Assembly (NCBI GenBank): GCA_914767715.1
Contig: OU612068.1
Span: forward strand, 3,288,001-3,352,000
Direction of reading: 5' to 3'
DNA: 64,000 nt
Source of the DNA: Membranipora membranacea
Lineage: Eukaryota; Bryozoa; Gymnolaemata; Cheilostomatida; Membraniporidae
Shown: positions 12,401 to 25,287 of the stretch, one piece after another
How the letters are laid out: each line of letters starts with the position of its first letter
Position numbering within the stretch: the stretch's first letter is position 1
Made by a program: the position numbers and the translations under genes
Notes under the pieces: model-generated
Databases searched by the model: none
Told to the model about the DNA's origin: nothing
The model's input: only the letters and a program-made list of their open reading frames with translations

Positions 12401-15400
12401 TGTGAGTTTGTCTGCTCTTGGTTTGGAAAATGGATAGACCATAGCAATATATGATACATAATATATATATATATATATATATAATGATATATAATATATA
12501 TCATATATTGCTATAGTCTATCTGTACTCTAACATATTATGCCTGTGGTTGAGACTAGTATGAACTTGATGTCATGGTCACATAGAGGAGATTGGTAATT
12601 TTGCTGTTATGTGCTTGTGTGTAATAAGTTATAAATTCATTGCTCATATCTGCACCTCGCAGATAAATTTCTGTTGTATCTCATCAGAGGAGTAAGTGTG
12701 ACCATGTACACCATATTATTGTTATGTATGTATGTATGTATGTATAGTATTGTTTGGTGATAATAGATGATTACCCTGATCTATATTACAGCTATGACTA
12801 ACAGCCTATGGACGAGTATGCTGAAGCTGTTACTAAAGTACAGCCTCTCACATCCCTGTAACTATCTCAGTGGCACTATTATATTCTCTGAGCTGCTGCC
12901 GCTACCTCTACCTATACAGGTTTGTATTCTCAAGCTACTGAGCAAATATATGTCTACTGAGAATGTGGCAATGTGTGCATAAAGCTATCTCGTGTTCTGA
13001 TTCGGATATCTCCAATTACTAAATTGAATAGGATTATTCAATTCTATTTTATTTTGCAATCCACCGTTCACAAAATTTGTTAGATATGTCTGCAGTAACA
13101 TTTTATAAGAGTTAGCTCTGATCAAACTGTACCTTGCATCTTGAGAAGGTCATGCATCTTGAGAAGGTCATTCACATGAGTTGAGATGATGAGACTATTT
13201 TCAGCTATAGTTTATACTGAGAACATGGTGTATTCACTAGTTCGCTGACTGTTTGAGTCGACTTACATTGGCTGTAACATTATTGTTATTGTATATTTAA
13301 TATTTTACTATCAGTGTACAGGGGATCCATTATCAGATGAGGCAGTGAAGCTGAATATCAATCATAGACTTCTATGGTGTGCTCATCTATTACCCATATC
13401 AGCTGAGTTAGAGGATTATATAAGGGGACTCTCTGGTATGTTAATATGATATCAGGCATAATCAGTATATTATATATACTAATTGTAGGCGTGTAGTTTT
13501 AATAGCAGTTCTTTTCAAACACGCAAATTTAAGATGAATATGAATACTTTGATCAGCCTTTTAATGTCCTTCTTTACCTTACTATCCTTACCAACTATTT
13601 TTTCATATCACTCCTTTTCAGTGAGAAATGAATGTTTGCGTGAGTTACCCACATATGCTTCCTTTGACCACATATGTACAAGTAATTTCAGTTTCAATAA
13701 ATTATCTGCTGGTATTTCAGGATCCAGTTGTCTCCATCTTCAGCACAAATTTAAGAATTTATGTTGGCAGCTGTCAGATTTAAATCACACCTTCGCACAG
13801 TTTACAACCAAATGTCTACTGAGATCACTTATGGATAATCTGCTGACTAAACCTACTCCAGCCATCAGTAAGTTAGGTTCAGTTCGTAATTGTCGGGCAC
13901 ATGATCCATCTTGTCTTGGGAAAAAATTATTTGCAATGTATTATAGTACTTTATTTATAGAATGAATTATGTTTCCTCATTAGAAAGAAGAAATAATGAT
14001 AGTCCAGTTGTCACTATCCCCACATTTACTCCCTCAACCTCCTGGCCTTTTAGTTAGCTGCACATATTTCAGAGATACAAGTATAGAACCGCTCAGTATT
14101 GTATTGGTTAGTCTGTATTGGTTAGTCTGTACAAATTTCTGCATACCTGTTTTCAGACCAATCATCATCTACCAATGATAACCAGACACCGGTAACGATA
14201 ACAGCTGATGTGATTGCTGCCAACACAGCCGGTGTGCTGTCATATCTAGTACAGAAAGCACCTGCTAAATGTGCTCTGCTGTCAATACTTCGCAGCAAGT
14301 AAGTTTCCTTGTGACAGTGTTAGGTACTTTTTGCAGTGGACGAGTTGAATTCGCTATTTCGCGACATATCAATCATGTATTTCACCAGTCCAAGTTTGTC
14401 TAATTTATGTATCCTTACCGGTATTGATGTTTTAAATCGATATTTTTGTTTCATTGTTAAATGATGATGTCCTGAAAATGGTTATCTACATATCTGAATA
14501 ATTAAATCACACTCTGTAACTGTATATGGCTTGTAATATTTTAGATCTGATGCTGCCTTTGACTCCAGTGATATGCTCAATAATCTTCTGATAACAATGA
14601 ACACAGTCTGTGAAAAGCCGTCTCATAATCATTGTCAAGAACACATCGTGGCAAGCTAATCACAAAATATGTTTATAGGTTTTTTTTGAGAGTATCACAT
14701 TGCAATTTTATTGGCCTTGTTATTTTCATGGTTGATCTTGTTAGTTCTTGCAACTACAATGTCAATTCATATAAGGCATTAATTTTGCTGAGAGGTATTC
14801 ATACCTAGTCCAACATTAACGGGTTTTGTGGTGTTCCCTACCTCCATAAAAATATGATCTTAGTCTATCACATGCGTCGTACTTGAGTTTAAGCTAGAGT
14901 ATGATCAGATGACAGTGATGCGAATTATACTCCTAGACAAATTGTACTCAACAAATGTAATTGCTGAAAGATTCATATCTCATATGTAAGACTTCTCCAC
15001 CCCTCTTACAGGCCATGTTACAGTCTGTATGTGATATAGAGCTCTCACTACAAGATGACCTGGAGAGTGTAGAGATTGAGACTCAGTTAGCCAATGAGCT
15101 GCCAGACGCTGCCACACTGGGGAAGATCATGTCAGCGTTTATGGATCACATCGGGGATTACGATCACTGTTACACTTCCATACTTCTATCTCTGAGAACA
15201 CTTGATATGTTTATAGACTACAACTATACATTCAACTTTCTCAAGAGGTACAGCATCAAATTGTCTATCGTTATACTAAGCGATTGAGGATTTCTTTGAA
15301 CATCCAATTGAAAACTAGTTCCATGACTCCTTCACATCATTATTTGGTGTGTGTCGATTCTTTTTTTATTGTTTTCCTAATGAGCTTGGAAAAATTCAAA

Positions 15401-18400
15401 AACTTTCTATAGCCTATTAATGCTGTTTTAGGGCATGGCCAGGATCCCCTTGCATCATCATTTGGATTGTGTTGATTGTTATTTTATTGTTTACTCATAT
15501 ATACGTATATATACCCTGTTATTTCTTTTATTAGAGCTCTGATGAAGGAGTCCACATCTCTATATAACCTGTTTACTCGACTAAATAACACATTCAGTAA
15601 GGATTCCAGCGACTGCATATCTACACTATCCACCACTCTGGAGCTGCTGAGGAGACTCCTCATTGAACCAGAGCAGAACTCAGAATCGGCCAGCGCCGAG
15701 AAGAATACCACTCATGCTGTGTCTGCCAGAGAGCTCACTATGGTAAGATGTGATCAGATATATGTTAGTCTGTGACATGGCTTACGTTAAATGTGATATG
15801 TCTATGAATGACTAAATAACTACTAACTTTATCCCATCACCCCCATCAGCAATTCATGAGGTTGATATGAACATTACTTTAGTTAGATGATGTTGGATGT
15901 AATTTCTTTGGATTTGCAAAGCTTACAAGTTATCCTCCACATACTTCTCTCACCAGATTGAATTTGTGTTTTATATATATTTGTATTTGAGGTGCCTCCC
16001 TGAAACTTTACTGCTATGACAAGCTCATGAACAGTCATTATATCCTAGATGATCATCATTCAGCAAATTTGCGCTCTCAAGGTCAAAGAACGTACACAAT
16101 TGGTATATGACTCCTGTAGTTCTACTTTGAATCTTTAACCCTACGAGTCTACAAAGGCATCATAATTATGCATTGTTCAAGTAGCTCTAATTATGCTTGC
16201 AGATGGTAAACTGGAGCGCCCAGCCTCATCCTCTGATAGACCTGGAGAGTCTGCTGGTGGATCTTGTAGATGAACAGCTAGAGGGGATTGTTGCGAATAT
16301 AACTAGTATTAATCAGGTTCTCAAATCAGATGAAGCAAAGCCGACAGAGGCAGATGGTTGGTAGTTCATTTCTCATATTTACCAACTGCATGTTATACTT
16401 TTTATGATTGTATTGAGTTTCATTCAATATCCTCCATTGAGTTGAAAGGATGAAACTTCTCTGGCCGTGTTTAGTTTTGATGATTGCGTAATTTTTTTTA
16501 TTTATTGCTGTAAGACCGCATCTTGATCACAGGCCCACACCTTACACCTTACCCATAGTCATATATTACACGCACCTTTCATATTATTTTCAATATATTC
16601 TCACAGAACCCATGGACACAGACTCAGAGAAGAAATTACCTGAGCCTGCCTCTCTACAGGATCAGTTCAGTAATAGATCTGTATTTGTAATGTGTAACAG
16701 TGATGTCGATAAACTCTCCTCCTATTGGTTATCTAATCTCATGGCGGACGACTCCAATGTGGAGGAAACTGACGACAGGTTAGTACTGGAATGTGAAGTA
16801 AAATTATCTTAATACATGCTATTGTTAATTCCGACTGCAGTCTGAGTTAAGTACATAATCATTGTGAGTTTGTTTTAACACTTTTATTGGCAGTCAGTCT
16901 ATAAAATCTCAATAGTGGAATGTTTCCCAAATAGGGACACGCTGCAGGAGACATCCATTATACGATTACTGTCTGACCACTCAGACTAAACCAGAGAATT
17001 TCTCAGTTGTTTTCCATGGAATTTATGTATATAATAAGATGCTATGTCGTTTTGATTATATAACAAAATAAATCATCAAGTATTATGTATAACATTATTG
17101 TTGAGTTTATGTGAATAAATGTGATGCTTATCTGTTAGTAAAATTTTCGTAATTACAGGATGGAGTCTGACCTGCTACAGTTATGTGAAAAGTATATCAA
17201 AGATTTTAATTTGGAGGATGAGCTGAAGAAAACTGAAGCTGTACTTGATAACTTAGCTAAAGTCAATATTATACACCCCAGGTAAGACCTGCTTATGCAA
17301 ATAATCTCAAGATAACCCTATAAAATGTAGACTGAAAGGCTTGTATGTATGTCAGTATTATTTTTTTGACATAGGGGTATGATACATAATCCTACCTGCA
17401 ACTGTTCACACCCTAAACTTAATCTAGAATTATCTCAACGAATAGGATAATATTGTTGAGGAGACCGTACTATGTCAATGACATTTGATGATGCATTGTA
17501 GGGATTTTAGAGATTCCTCATTAGACTAATAAAATCTTTAGCACTACTGATTACCATCACAGATATACATCTAATAATATAATATGAACTCTCTTTTTAC
17601 CCACAGAAAGAATGAGCCGTTGGTGTTAGGACAGGCTGGTACAGTGTTTAAGGCTCCTATGAGAGGAGCGGGTGTGATGAGGAGAGGACACATGCAGAGA
17701 GGAGGTCGAGGTGGTCGAGCTGGTCGGGATCACTTCAGGGATAGAGCTCAGAACACAAGCAGACCTCCCAGTATGCATGTTGATGACTTTGTCAAGATGG
17801 CTGCCAATCCGTCTACGGATTCTCCCCAGGAAGGCAGAGTTAGTAATCAAAGATTACAATCCATTACTCAATCATTACTCATTGTACTTGAGAACTTGCG
17901 TGCTGTATGATGCTTGTATCTTCTTACTCATAAGATAGTTCTAAACCTTAAAAGGATTGGTCTCTCGCTTATTGACCTTAATCGATTTGAGCATATATTA
18001 TACCGATGACCCAAGGAAAAACTGTATAGTATCAAATGATAAAAGTATGATAATTCATGGGATGTTTTTTTGTTACAGATGAATTTCCCACAGAGAGACA
18101 TGGGTGGCAGTAGTAGGGGAGGTTTTGATCGTGGTAGAGGAAGATCCAGATTCCCTACAGCTCCTGATGGCTTCAAACCAAGTATGTCTCTTTGGAGATC
18201 CCCTGTATCTAATACCTCTCAGACTGTGTGGGAGTCGATATCACACATGAGGCAGAACTAAAATCATTTGAAGGTTCTTGACCTTGGGACGGAGGGGGGG
18301 ATGTCTATTAATTCATACTAAGAAAATATAATTATATCTGATCTATCCTTGCTGAGTGTGTCAGGCCCGCCAGAAGAAGTCTTGTTCAAAAAGCTGTCAC

Positions 18401-19641
18401 TGCTTGATTTAAATATATATGAGTGAACGAATTTGGAACTAACATGCCAAAAGGGAAGATTATGAGTGTCACTCATTCTAATTTGAAGACCCCTCCCCTT
18501 TGATATTACTGGTGCAGACCTGCAAATGAAATATACAAACAATAGGACACCGTTTATCATGTATGAATTGTAATGAAGTTAATTACCCATTACACAGATT
18601 TCCGTGGTGGGGGCGGAGGAGGAGGAGGATTCAGAGGAGGACATAGGGGTGGAATGAGAGGATCACCAAGCCCCAGGGGTGGAGGACAATTCTATAACAA
18701 CAACAGGGGTGGAGGCAGGTTCAGTGACAACAGCCCTCGATTTAATAATAGAGGTGGAATGTGAGTAATAAAGAACTTTATCATATTGTGTCCATTTACC
18801 TTTGATCAATCAGTACTCATCTTTCAATTGATAACTCTCCTTGTGATGATCATGTTGTGATCCAAGTGACCGGTTTGGTGAAATGAACAAAATGACAGTG
18901 ATTATGTAAACCCTGTTAACTCTGTATTCCTATTATCATATTACTTATCCAGGATGGATAGTGGAATGAGAAATGAGAGAAGAAACTTTTCACAGGGAGG
19001 ACCTGGCAGATATGTTGATAGCTCTCCCCAGGATCGGCGATCATATACTCCTAGACGTAAGTAACAATGATAATGTAATTTTAGATATGAATAGAATCCA
19101 AAACTTGCACTCTATATTACGCAGTGATGTACCTTACCTGATCATCAGTTGGATGAATTGTAATGATGAACCAGTCTTCATGATACTTTGGTCTAGATCT
19201 ATATCAGATGTCCACACTAATCATTTTTCTTAATTTAATTGGTGAGAAACAGCTTCCTACTGCTTCATTAATGGGTTTCTGTATTTGTGGTCTTTGTATT
19301 GGCTGTATTGAAGCACAAAATATTAAACATCGCGCCTCATATGTTAGCAGCTGCATGGTCTTCGGAAGCATTACATGTCAATTTATACATGGAAATCTTA
19401 TACCCAGTTGAGGTCTCAAATGTACAGTTGTCAAGCTAACACAACAATTTACATGGGTCAGGGCCGGCTGTTCAAGTTTTTTTCTCAATCTGTAGGTGGT
19501 GGCATGTCTGACAGTCGTGGAGGAATGAGTCGAGGGAGAGGAGGACCTTCTTATTACAGTAGAGATAAGGACCGAATGGGACCTCCAGGAGGCCGAGACA
19601 GAGATAGGGACCGCCCACATTTCAGATCTTATACCAAGTAA
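3459..19641 (+). CDS. VIRMA: Virilizer homolog (VIRMA/KIAA1429), m6A writer scaffold
   Basis: VIRMA is the large scaffold of the nuclear m6A methyltransferase complex (MACOM: WTAP, HAKAI, ZC3H13) and guides METTL3/14 (family knowledge). Coding exons: 3459-3512, 4200-4402, 4674-4918, 5091-5198, 5474-5679, 5972-6052, 6382-6515, 6591-6837, 7254-7457, 7685-7773, 8086-8302, 8502-8602, 8816-8996, 9991-10053, 10367-10556, 10772-10915, 11146-11358, 11709-11797, 12044-12365, 12792-12919, 13315-13435, 13721-13867, 14157-14298, 14545-14650, 15012-15247, 15535-15742, 16203-16356, 16607-16778, 17159-17281, 17607-17838, 18079-18181, 18598-18760, 18953-19056, 19496-19641. They total 5376 nt, or 1791 aa, close to human length (about 1812). 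Diagnostic pieces: N-terminal KLLFLDTFSHD, IQEIRVIPLG near residue 30, an acidic stretch near 240-265, NTSRPPSMHVDDFV at about 1592-1605, an Arg/Gly-rich tail, and the end HFRSYTK. Exon 19 has a weak acceptor, and exon 24 needs a GC donor. Poly(A) signal at 19846. Confidence 0.94.
3680..3825. repeat. Multi-hairpin palindromic element in VIRMA intron 1
   Basis: Contains a near-perfect palindrome at 3755-3781 (CCAATGAACTCC, 3-base centre, then its reverse complement), a smaller one at 3729-3743 (ACTGCCACTGGCAGT), and outer arms CCAAGGAGTTATAGC / GCTACTCCTTG at about 3781-3820. The same arm motifs recur at 25438, 41924 and 58187. Confidence 0.7.
6951..7008. repeat. Foldback repeat in VIRMA intron 8
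   Basis: Arms GGAGTTACCCACTCATTGA and TCAATGAGAGAGTAACTCC are inverted and match at about 17 of 19 positions around an ~8-base loop. The GGAGTTAC and TCATTG words also occur in the other hairpin elements of this window. Confidence 0.65.
9215..9325. repeat. Foldback repeat in VIRMA intron 13
   Basis: Inner arms TTATGTCATG and CATGACATAA (about 9266-9295) are exact reverse complements. Outer GCGTTATG/AATAACGC words suggest a larger MITE-like hairpin. This is the longest VIRMA intron (8997-9990). Confidence 0.5.
12438..12520. repeat. AT-repeat palindrome in VIRMA intron 19
   Basis: A run of TA dinucleotides is flanked by inverted ATAGCAATATATGA and TCATATATTGCTAT, giving a long AT-rich cruciform-prone palindrome. 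A TATG-type tetranucleotide microsatellite follows at 12721-12747. Confidence 0.7.
13136..13171. repeat. 18-bp direct tandem duplication
   Basis: The 18-mer GCATCTTGAGAAGGTCAT occurs twice head to tail within VIRMA intron 20. Confidence 0.8.
16935..17072 (+). other. VIRMA: Candidate alternative terminal exon of VIRMA with poly(A) signal
   Basis: After an AG at 16933-16934, the sequence joins in phase to the exon ending at 16778 (AG + G gives Arg). It encodes 17 further residues ending LLSDHSD, then TAA at 16987-16989. An AATAAA lies at 17067-17072. Use of this exon would give a protein of about 1519 aa that lacks the NTSRPPSMHVDDFV motif and the whole Arg/Gly tail. The normal next exon (17159) uses the same phase. 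The AG lacks a strong pyrimidine tract, so this is a hypothesis. A cassette or cryptic exon, or chance, are alternatives. Confidence 0.4.
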
Positions 19642-22130
19642 CTGTGTCTTTGATCTATACATGTTGTTTCAGCGAGTTTACCAAACCATAGGCAAATGGA
19701 ATAGGTAATGGTTATCAAATTAGAAAATGAGAAAATCGTGTTGTGATGGGCTGTTTGACCATAGTGCTAGGTGATAGACATATCAATATGATGAGAATTT
19801 CCTGTTTATTTCATTTTGAGTAACTCGTGCGTAAAAGATGAAAATAATAAATATTTGAGCTTTCGTTAATTCTGAAGTGTTGTCTTGCACAAAAGATCAA
19901 CAAAAAATATTAAAATGTTAAAAAATGACCCAATTTTTTTATTATTTACTCTGCTGTGTTCTCTGGCGTTAGCCCTGGCACCTAAGGTAGATAGAGAGAG
20001 CCGTCTCAGGGTTGCTATCATCCAAACACCAGTTTGAGAGCTATAGTTATCACATTGAATCCAATAAGAGGTACTAAAAAGAATAGAAAAAAAGATTGCC
20101 ATCCCATACATTTTTTTTCACCAAGTGGGTCAGCGATGTCTCTTATTTGAGTCATCTTGCTAAAAGCTCATATTCGATGAAAAATGCCCATTATTGAACG
20201 GAGATATCACCATCGAGGAGTATCATGATTGACGGATTTAAACTAGATAGAAACACAGCTCAGCTCAAAGTCTTGGTTACAGCACAAAGATGAAGAGATT
20301 TTACTTCTTTTACTTGCATACATCATTCCAAACCTACTACGGCCTGTTGTTGCTTTGGACTGCCATTTAGTTTCCACACATAGACATCACAGATCTTTGT
20401 ACTTACTTCTGACTACAGTGCGTATTGATTTGACTAGATTTAATAATTGAGACTTCATCCCAGGCTCCTCACCAAAGGCAGGTGCTTCTGCATTTCCTAC
20501 TACAAAAGTTATTTATACATTCAGAGCAATATGTCAGCATGACTTGCTGACCTTTCCTACCCTGCTGTTAGGCTGATAGGAAATTTTGGAACATTTAGTT
20601 TTCACACAGTAAAGTAAAAAGTAGGGCCAGGGGAGTACTCTCCTTGCTTCAAAAGACTGGAGATGGAGTGGGATGGTTGTGAATATTTTACAAATTGAGA
20701 CCTTGGTCAATGGCAATGTGAGTTCAGTCTACATGAACAAGGGTAAGGTCCTGTTTAGACTGAGAAAAACAGTTGATTGAATTAGCCAATAATGGTTGGT
20801 ACAACAACAAGTGAAAGAAGACAGAAAAATAAAGAAGATAACAAGAAAAATCATCATCATGATTAGGCTGGGAAATGGCTAAAAATGATGAATTGACAAT
20901 ATATCTGAAGTTATACCATAATATACTCACATTTTGCTAAGAATCTTTTTTCATGCAGCACACAGACAGCATTCAAGCATAATAAAATAGCTTCTAGCAA
21001 AGAATACAGCCCAAATGCCATGTTCTTTCTATGTCATTGGTGGATTGGGAACTTTGAGTTGATGATGTTGTCAATGATGTCTTCCGTTTTAATTAGGAAT
21101 ACAAGGAGATCTCAATGGTGATTAATGGCTAGAGTTGTCCCTCCATTTCACAAAGGGCACAACTCCAAATTGTTCATCTACCAAATGTTTGTCCCAAACT
21201 CTCTGTGTACACTATGTTTTTGCTCAAGGAGTCATTATGTAACTTATCTTATCTTATTCTTTGTTGGAATCAGTCACATACTAAACCAGTCAATGTCAAG
21301 AATTTGTCAGGAGGCATGTAAGATAAGAAATACTCATAGACTTAATAATATTAGTCTTTGGGAATACTAGACTGTTGGGAAAACCCCACCTGGCTCTCAT
21401 TGTCCTATAGAAGGATTGTAGGGAGAACTCAACTCATATGGGGGTGGTTTTAAAACTCAGCAAAATTTTGTGTGGTAGGTAAAAAAGAATCTTAATATTT
21501 ATTTATTGTTTTAATGACATGACCGTATCTGAATGAGACAAAACGAATTCTGAAAATTAGCTATAATCTATATGGCTACAGTTGTAACAGCATGAGTGAA
21601 TATGTACACTTGAGTGGTGATAGTGGTCGGAAGTGTGAGGCTATAGATACGATTACATTGAATGACACATCTAGTCAGTCCTCAGCTGAATAGTTGTACT
21701 AACATAAAGTCATGCAAAAATGGTGGTTTCATGTGTGAAACATGTCATTCCTAACTGAGTTCAGCTTGATGTCTTTGATAAATATATGATGAGGATCTGT
21801 TTAGTTCATTACACTTCTTCTAGCTGATGGGTGGAAGTACTCTGTGTGAATTCACTTTTGACTCCACATTGTCATATCTGTAAAAGGGATTAGAAATATT
21901 ATCAAATAACACATGAAATTGACAATTCCTGTTTCTGTTATCAGAGTTGAATGTCTCATTCCAAATTAGCCAGATTATCTATCTCCATATGGTTTCAGGA
22001 ATTGCACTGATTAGAAATTTTTGCTTAGGAAATCCTTATTTGTAAACTTCTAATTTACTCGTACTGTACTTATAAACTGCACTGTACATTATTTTCATTG
22101 CTGTCGAATGGAGCGTTCATTTAACTTTGT
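19642..22130. other. Convergent intergenic region, VIRMA to C7orf57-like gene
   Basis: Holds the VIRMA 3' UTR with AATAAA at 19846-19851 and the 3' end of the minus-strand gene. A short hairpin (GAGTTGTCCCT / AGGGCACAACTC) lies at about 21130-21166. I see no coding potential beyond short chance frames. Confidence 0.5.
19846..19851 (+). terminator. VIRMA: Polyadenylation signal AATAAA, VIRMA
   Basis: Canonical hexamer 205 bases after the VIRMA stop codon. Confidence 0.55.
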
Positions 22131-24705
22131 TCATTTCGATAGAACCATTACATACTTGGAGAGTTTGAAGGGAGCTTTGTCTGCTTGTTGGTGTGTGTTA
22201 GATGTTACTCTCCTAGCAGCATTTACTGGTTGAGTCTTAGATTTCATGTCATTCCACATCATATTTTTCTGTGATGACTTTCCAGACTTGGTTGGTTTGA
22301 TATGATAAGCATCAAGTTCAGCCAATCGCTGAGCAGTCTCCACTGCAAATGAAAATTGATAAGAATAAACCATATTGTCCACACAAGAAATGTTACAGGG
22401 ATGCATTTCACTTGTTTAAAATGGATGAAACAATAGTGGCAATTGAAAAAGTGACAAAGGATAGGAAAAAAAAGAAGCATAGTCTTATAAGAATTATTTG
22501 ATGTTAGCTTACTGGCTTGGCATTGATTGTACCACTGATCTCTGGCTGGTTTCCATTCACTCTGGTATCCATATGCTAACAGTTTGTTCATTGCAGGTCT
22601 GCCATCTCCATACATTGCTGGTCTGAAAATTCATAAATTTGTCAAATTACATCATTCTAGAGAGGCTCTTTTAGATCAGCTGATAGGACCGTCATGATCA
22701 TGTAATCTTTTTACTCTTTTTTGAATTTTATATGTACATGCCTGATTTGCACTAGATACTGATCAGGCAGGTTGTTCAGACAGTGCATGAGATTAACAGA
22801 ACTACAGCCAAATTAGTACTTACACATCTGGGTATCGCTGTTGTTGTTCAGATGCCTGATTTCTGTTAGCCGCTGACCTGGTTGCTTGATATTGTGACGG
22901 TGGAGCAGAATGTACCTGTTCTACTGGTCGCTGTCGGGTCACATGCTTTATCTCCCTATCGCCTACAATAAAAAAAAAATCTCAGAGACTTTTTCAATTT
23001 AACAATAGGTAGTCTGATTAGCATCGCTGTACTGAAAACATGTTCATAAACCAAAGTCAGATAAACACATTGTTTGGGTGTTTTTATATCTGTACCTGGA
23101 ACAACTCTTCCTTTCTTCCAGTAGATTAATCCCTCTGGGTCGTTCCTATAATCGTAGTTATCACCGAACGGTTTGTGTTCATCATGTACCATGTATTCTG
23201 GCAGTCGAAATTCCCAGGGTCTAAAAAGTCAGATGAGAAAATCCACTGAAATTTATAGCATAGCTGAGAATTTGTAACTTAAAACTGAATTCCACAAAGG
23301 AAAGAACATACAGCTTTTCGGAAGTTTCGGGATGTACAGGTCTTTGATAAAAGCTTCATTGTGAATCTAAGGTTACAGGTGTAGAACACAATTTGCAGTG
23401 TTGGACAAGATTTGCATTATTGAGCAAAAGTTACATTGTGGGCAAAAAGTTGCATTGTGGGAATGTACATTAGTACGCCTTGTAAAAAGACAAGTTATCT
23501 TCTGAACACTTACTTTGCTGAAGCATCATTATTTTCTTCCATTCTGTTATCTTCCAAGTAGAACCAGTCATTTCTGGGATATGCCACTGCGTGCTCTGGC
23601 TTTGGTTTGGGATCTCTGTGTCTCAACAAATCTTCTCTTCCTCCCATCTTTGCCATTCTGACATATTTTGTGTCTAAAATTAAATTGAATAAGTCTTCAC
23701 TTGCTACGCATAACACACTCGTTGTAACCAATAACCTTATTGCCTGCCTGCTGATCAATTGCTGATCAGAGTTCAAATTCCAACAATGTATATGTAATAG
23801 ATATATACCTGTTTCTCTGAATAGGGGTCTCGGTCCGTCATCATATGGGATTGATGACAAGTCATTTAGCCCTGGTATCTGTGATGCTAACGGAACTCCC
23901 TGAGCCTCGTTTCTCCTTGGAGGCTCTGGCGCATGGTAAAACCAACCTGTGTATATATAAAAAACTAAACATAATACAGAAGCTCTTCCAATAGACTTTG
24001 ATTAGACATGCACCTCCCACGCTTAATTTACCAAACCAAAAACTAACGACAGGTGGTACCTTTCCTGGTCTAGGTTAGGGCTTGTGTTTGCCATTAAAAC
24101 TCTATATTTACACCTGACAAAGTCAGACAGATCATTTTGATCACAAGACTGCAATGGATTAAGGAGTCATACCCATACATGGGAAAAAAAGGAGCTGCCT
24201 GATTCCAGTGTTTGTGTTACATAAATTGTCCCTAGTTGGATCCTAGGTTTCTGTTTACCAAGCATATTTGGCCATTACAGCTTGAGCAAATCATACTTCC
24301 TCCTATCATAATGTAGGCAGGGAGAATTCTCCCTGATGTAGGGAATCAGGATCAACCTTTGCCCAAATTGCTTTCTTTTAGTTAATTCTGAATGTTGATT
24401 GAACATGGTTGCATTGAAAGCTGGTCAAATAATTTGTGCAAGATTTGGTTTGCTAAATAAACTTATTTTTGTTATACTACTGCCTAGTCTTATCTACGGG
24501 GCTGGAATAAAAATCAAGGTGTTTTCTTCTTTTCTGAGACTTTACTAACTTGTCAAGAATGCTGCTTTGCTGGCAGAGGAAGTATGTACCTGGCAATGAT
24601 TGTGATTCAATTCAAACATTTCTTCCTAGCTAGGACAGGACTCATACAAAGTGACATCTATGTCTATTACTCACCTATCTCAGACAGATTTTGGTGAACA
24701 GCCAT
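22131..24705 (-). CDS. C7orf57: C7orf57-like conserved protein of unknown function
   Basis: Seven coding exons (minus strand, in order): 24675-24705, 23809-23946, 23514-23673, 23096-23220, 22824-22962, 22513-22622, 22131-22342. Together 915 nt, 304 aa; the human protein is about 295 aa. I recognise the C7orf57 order of motifs. An early WFYHAPEPP block is followed by PLASQIPGLNDL, then YVRMAKMGGREDLLRHRDP, then YPRNDWFYLEDN, then LPEYMVHDEHKP, and finally NKLLAYGYQSEW. There are no membrane segments and no signal peptide. Many Trp/Tyr/Pro residues and low complexity in between suggest a structural, partly disordered protein. The human gene is tied by expression to ciliated tissues and testis in my recollection; nothing in this sequence shows that. 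All introns are GT-AG and phase-consistent. The start is the only ATG in frame in the first exon. Confidence 0.85.
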
Positions 24706-25287
24706 TATAGTATGGTCTGGAGAAGAAAATAAATGCTAAGAAATGTGTCAATTATTGGTTGTGCTCTGTGAGTTGGTTAATTGCCTGTTGAATGACAGCA
24801 ATGATGAATGCTTCTCTCAAAAATCTTTTACAGAACTGCATGCATTGTGTTGATTTACTTGTTGCCAATGACAACACTAGGAATAAATTATGCCTCTTCA
24901 ATCATAATATAAGATAAAGAGTCTTATTTTTAGGTCAAGGCTATACAAGGGTCAAGGACATCAGTAAGGACTGACAGACATCCAAAACCATGATAATACT
25001 ATCTATTACTTTTTACCAATATATCTTTAACACAGCCGTTGTATTAAATCCCATACTAGAATGCAGCTAGATGCTATTGTTTGACAATGTTTCATTTGCT
25101 CAGATTTGGATGTAAAGAGCCTCCAACCATCTGCTCAAACTCATGCCTAGCCTTATTTATTTATAAGTTATTATAATTGTTCAAATCTCAGGCTAGAGTC
25201 TAGGCTGCATTCCTCAGGCATGGGAATTCATTTCATCCATGATCACTCTCTATATTTACCTAGCTCACTCTCCTACTTCTGTAAATG

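Noticed and set aside
13534-13965. 143-aa open frame
   Set aside because: It lies over VIRMA intron 21 and exon 22 (13721-13867). Only the exon part fits the Virilizer frame, and the rest has no likeness to a protein.
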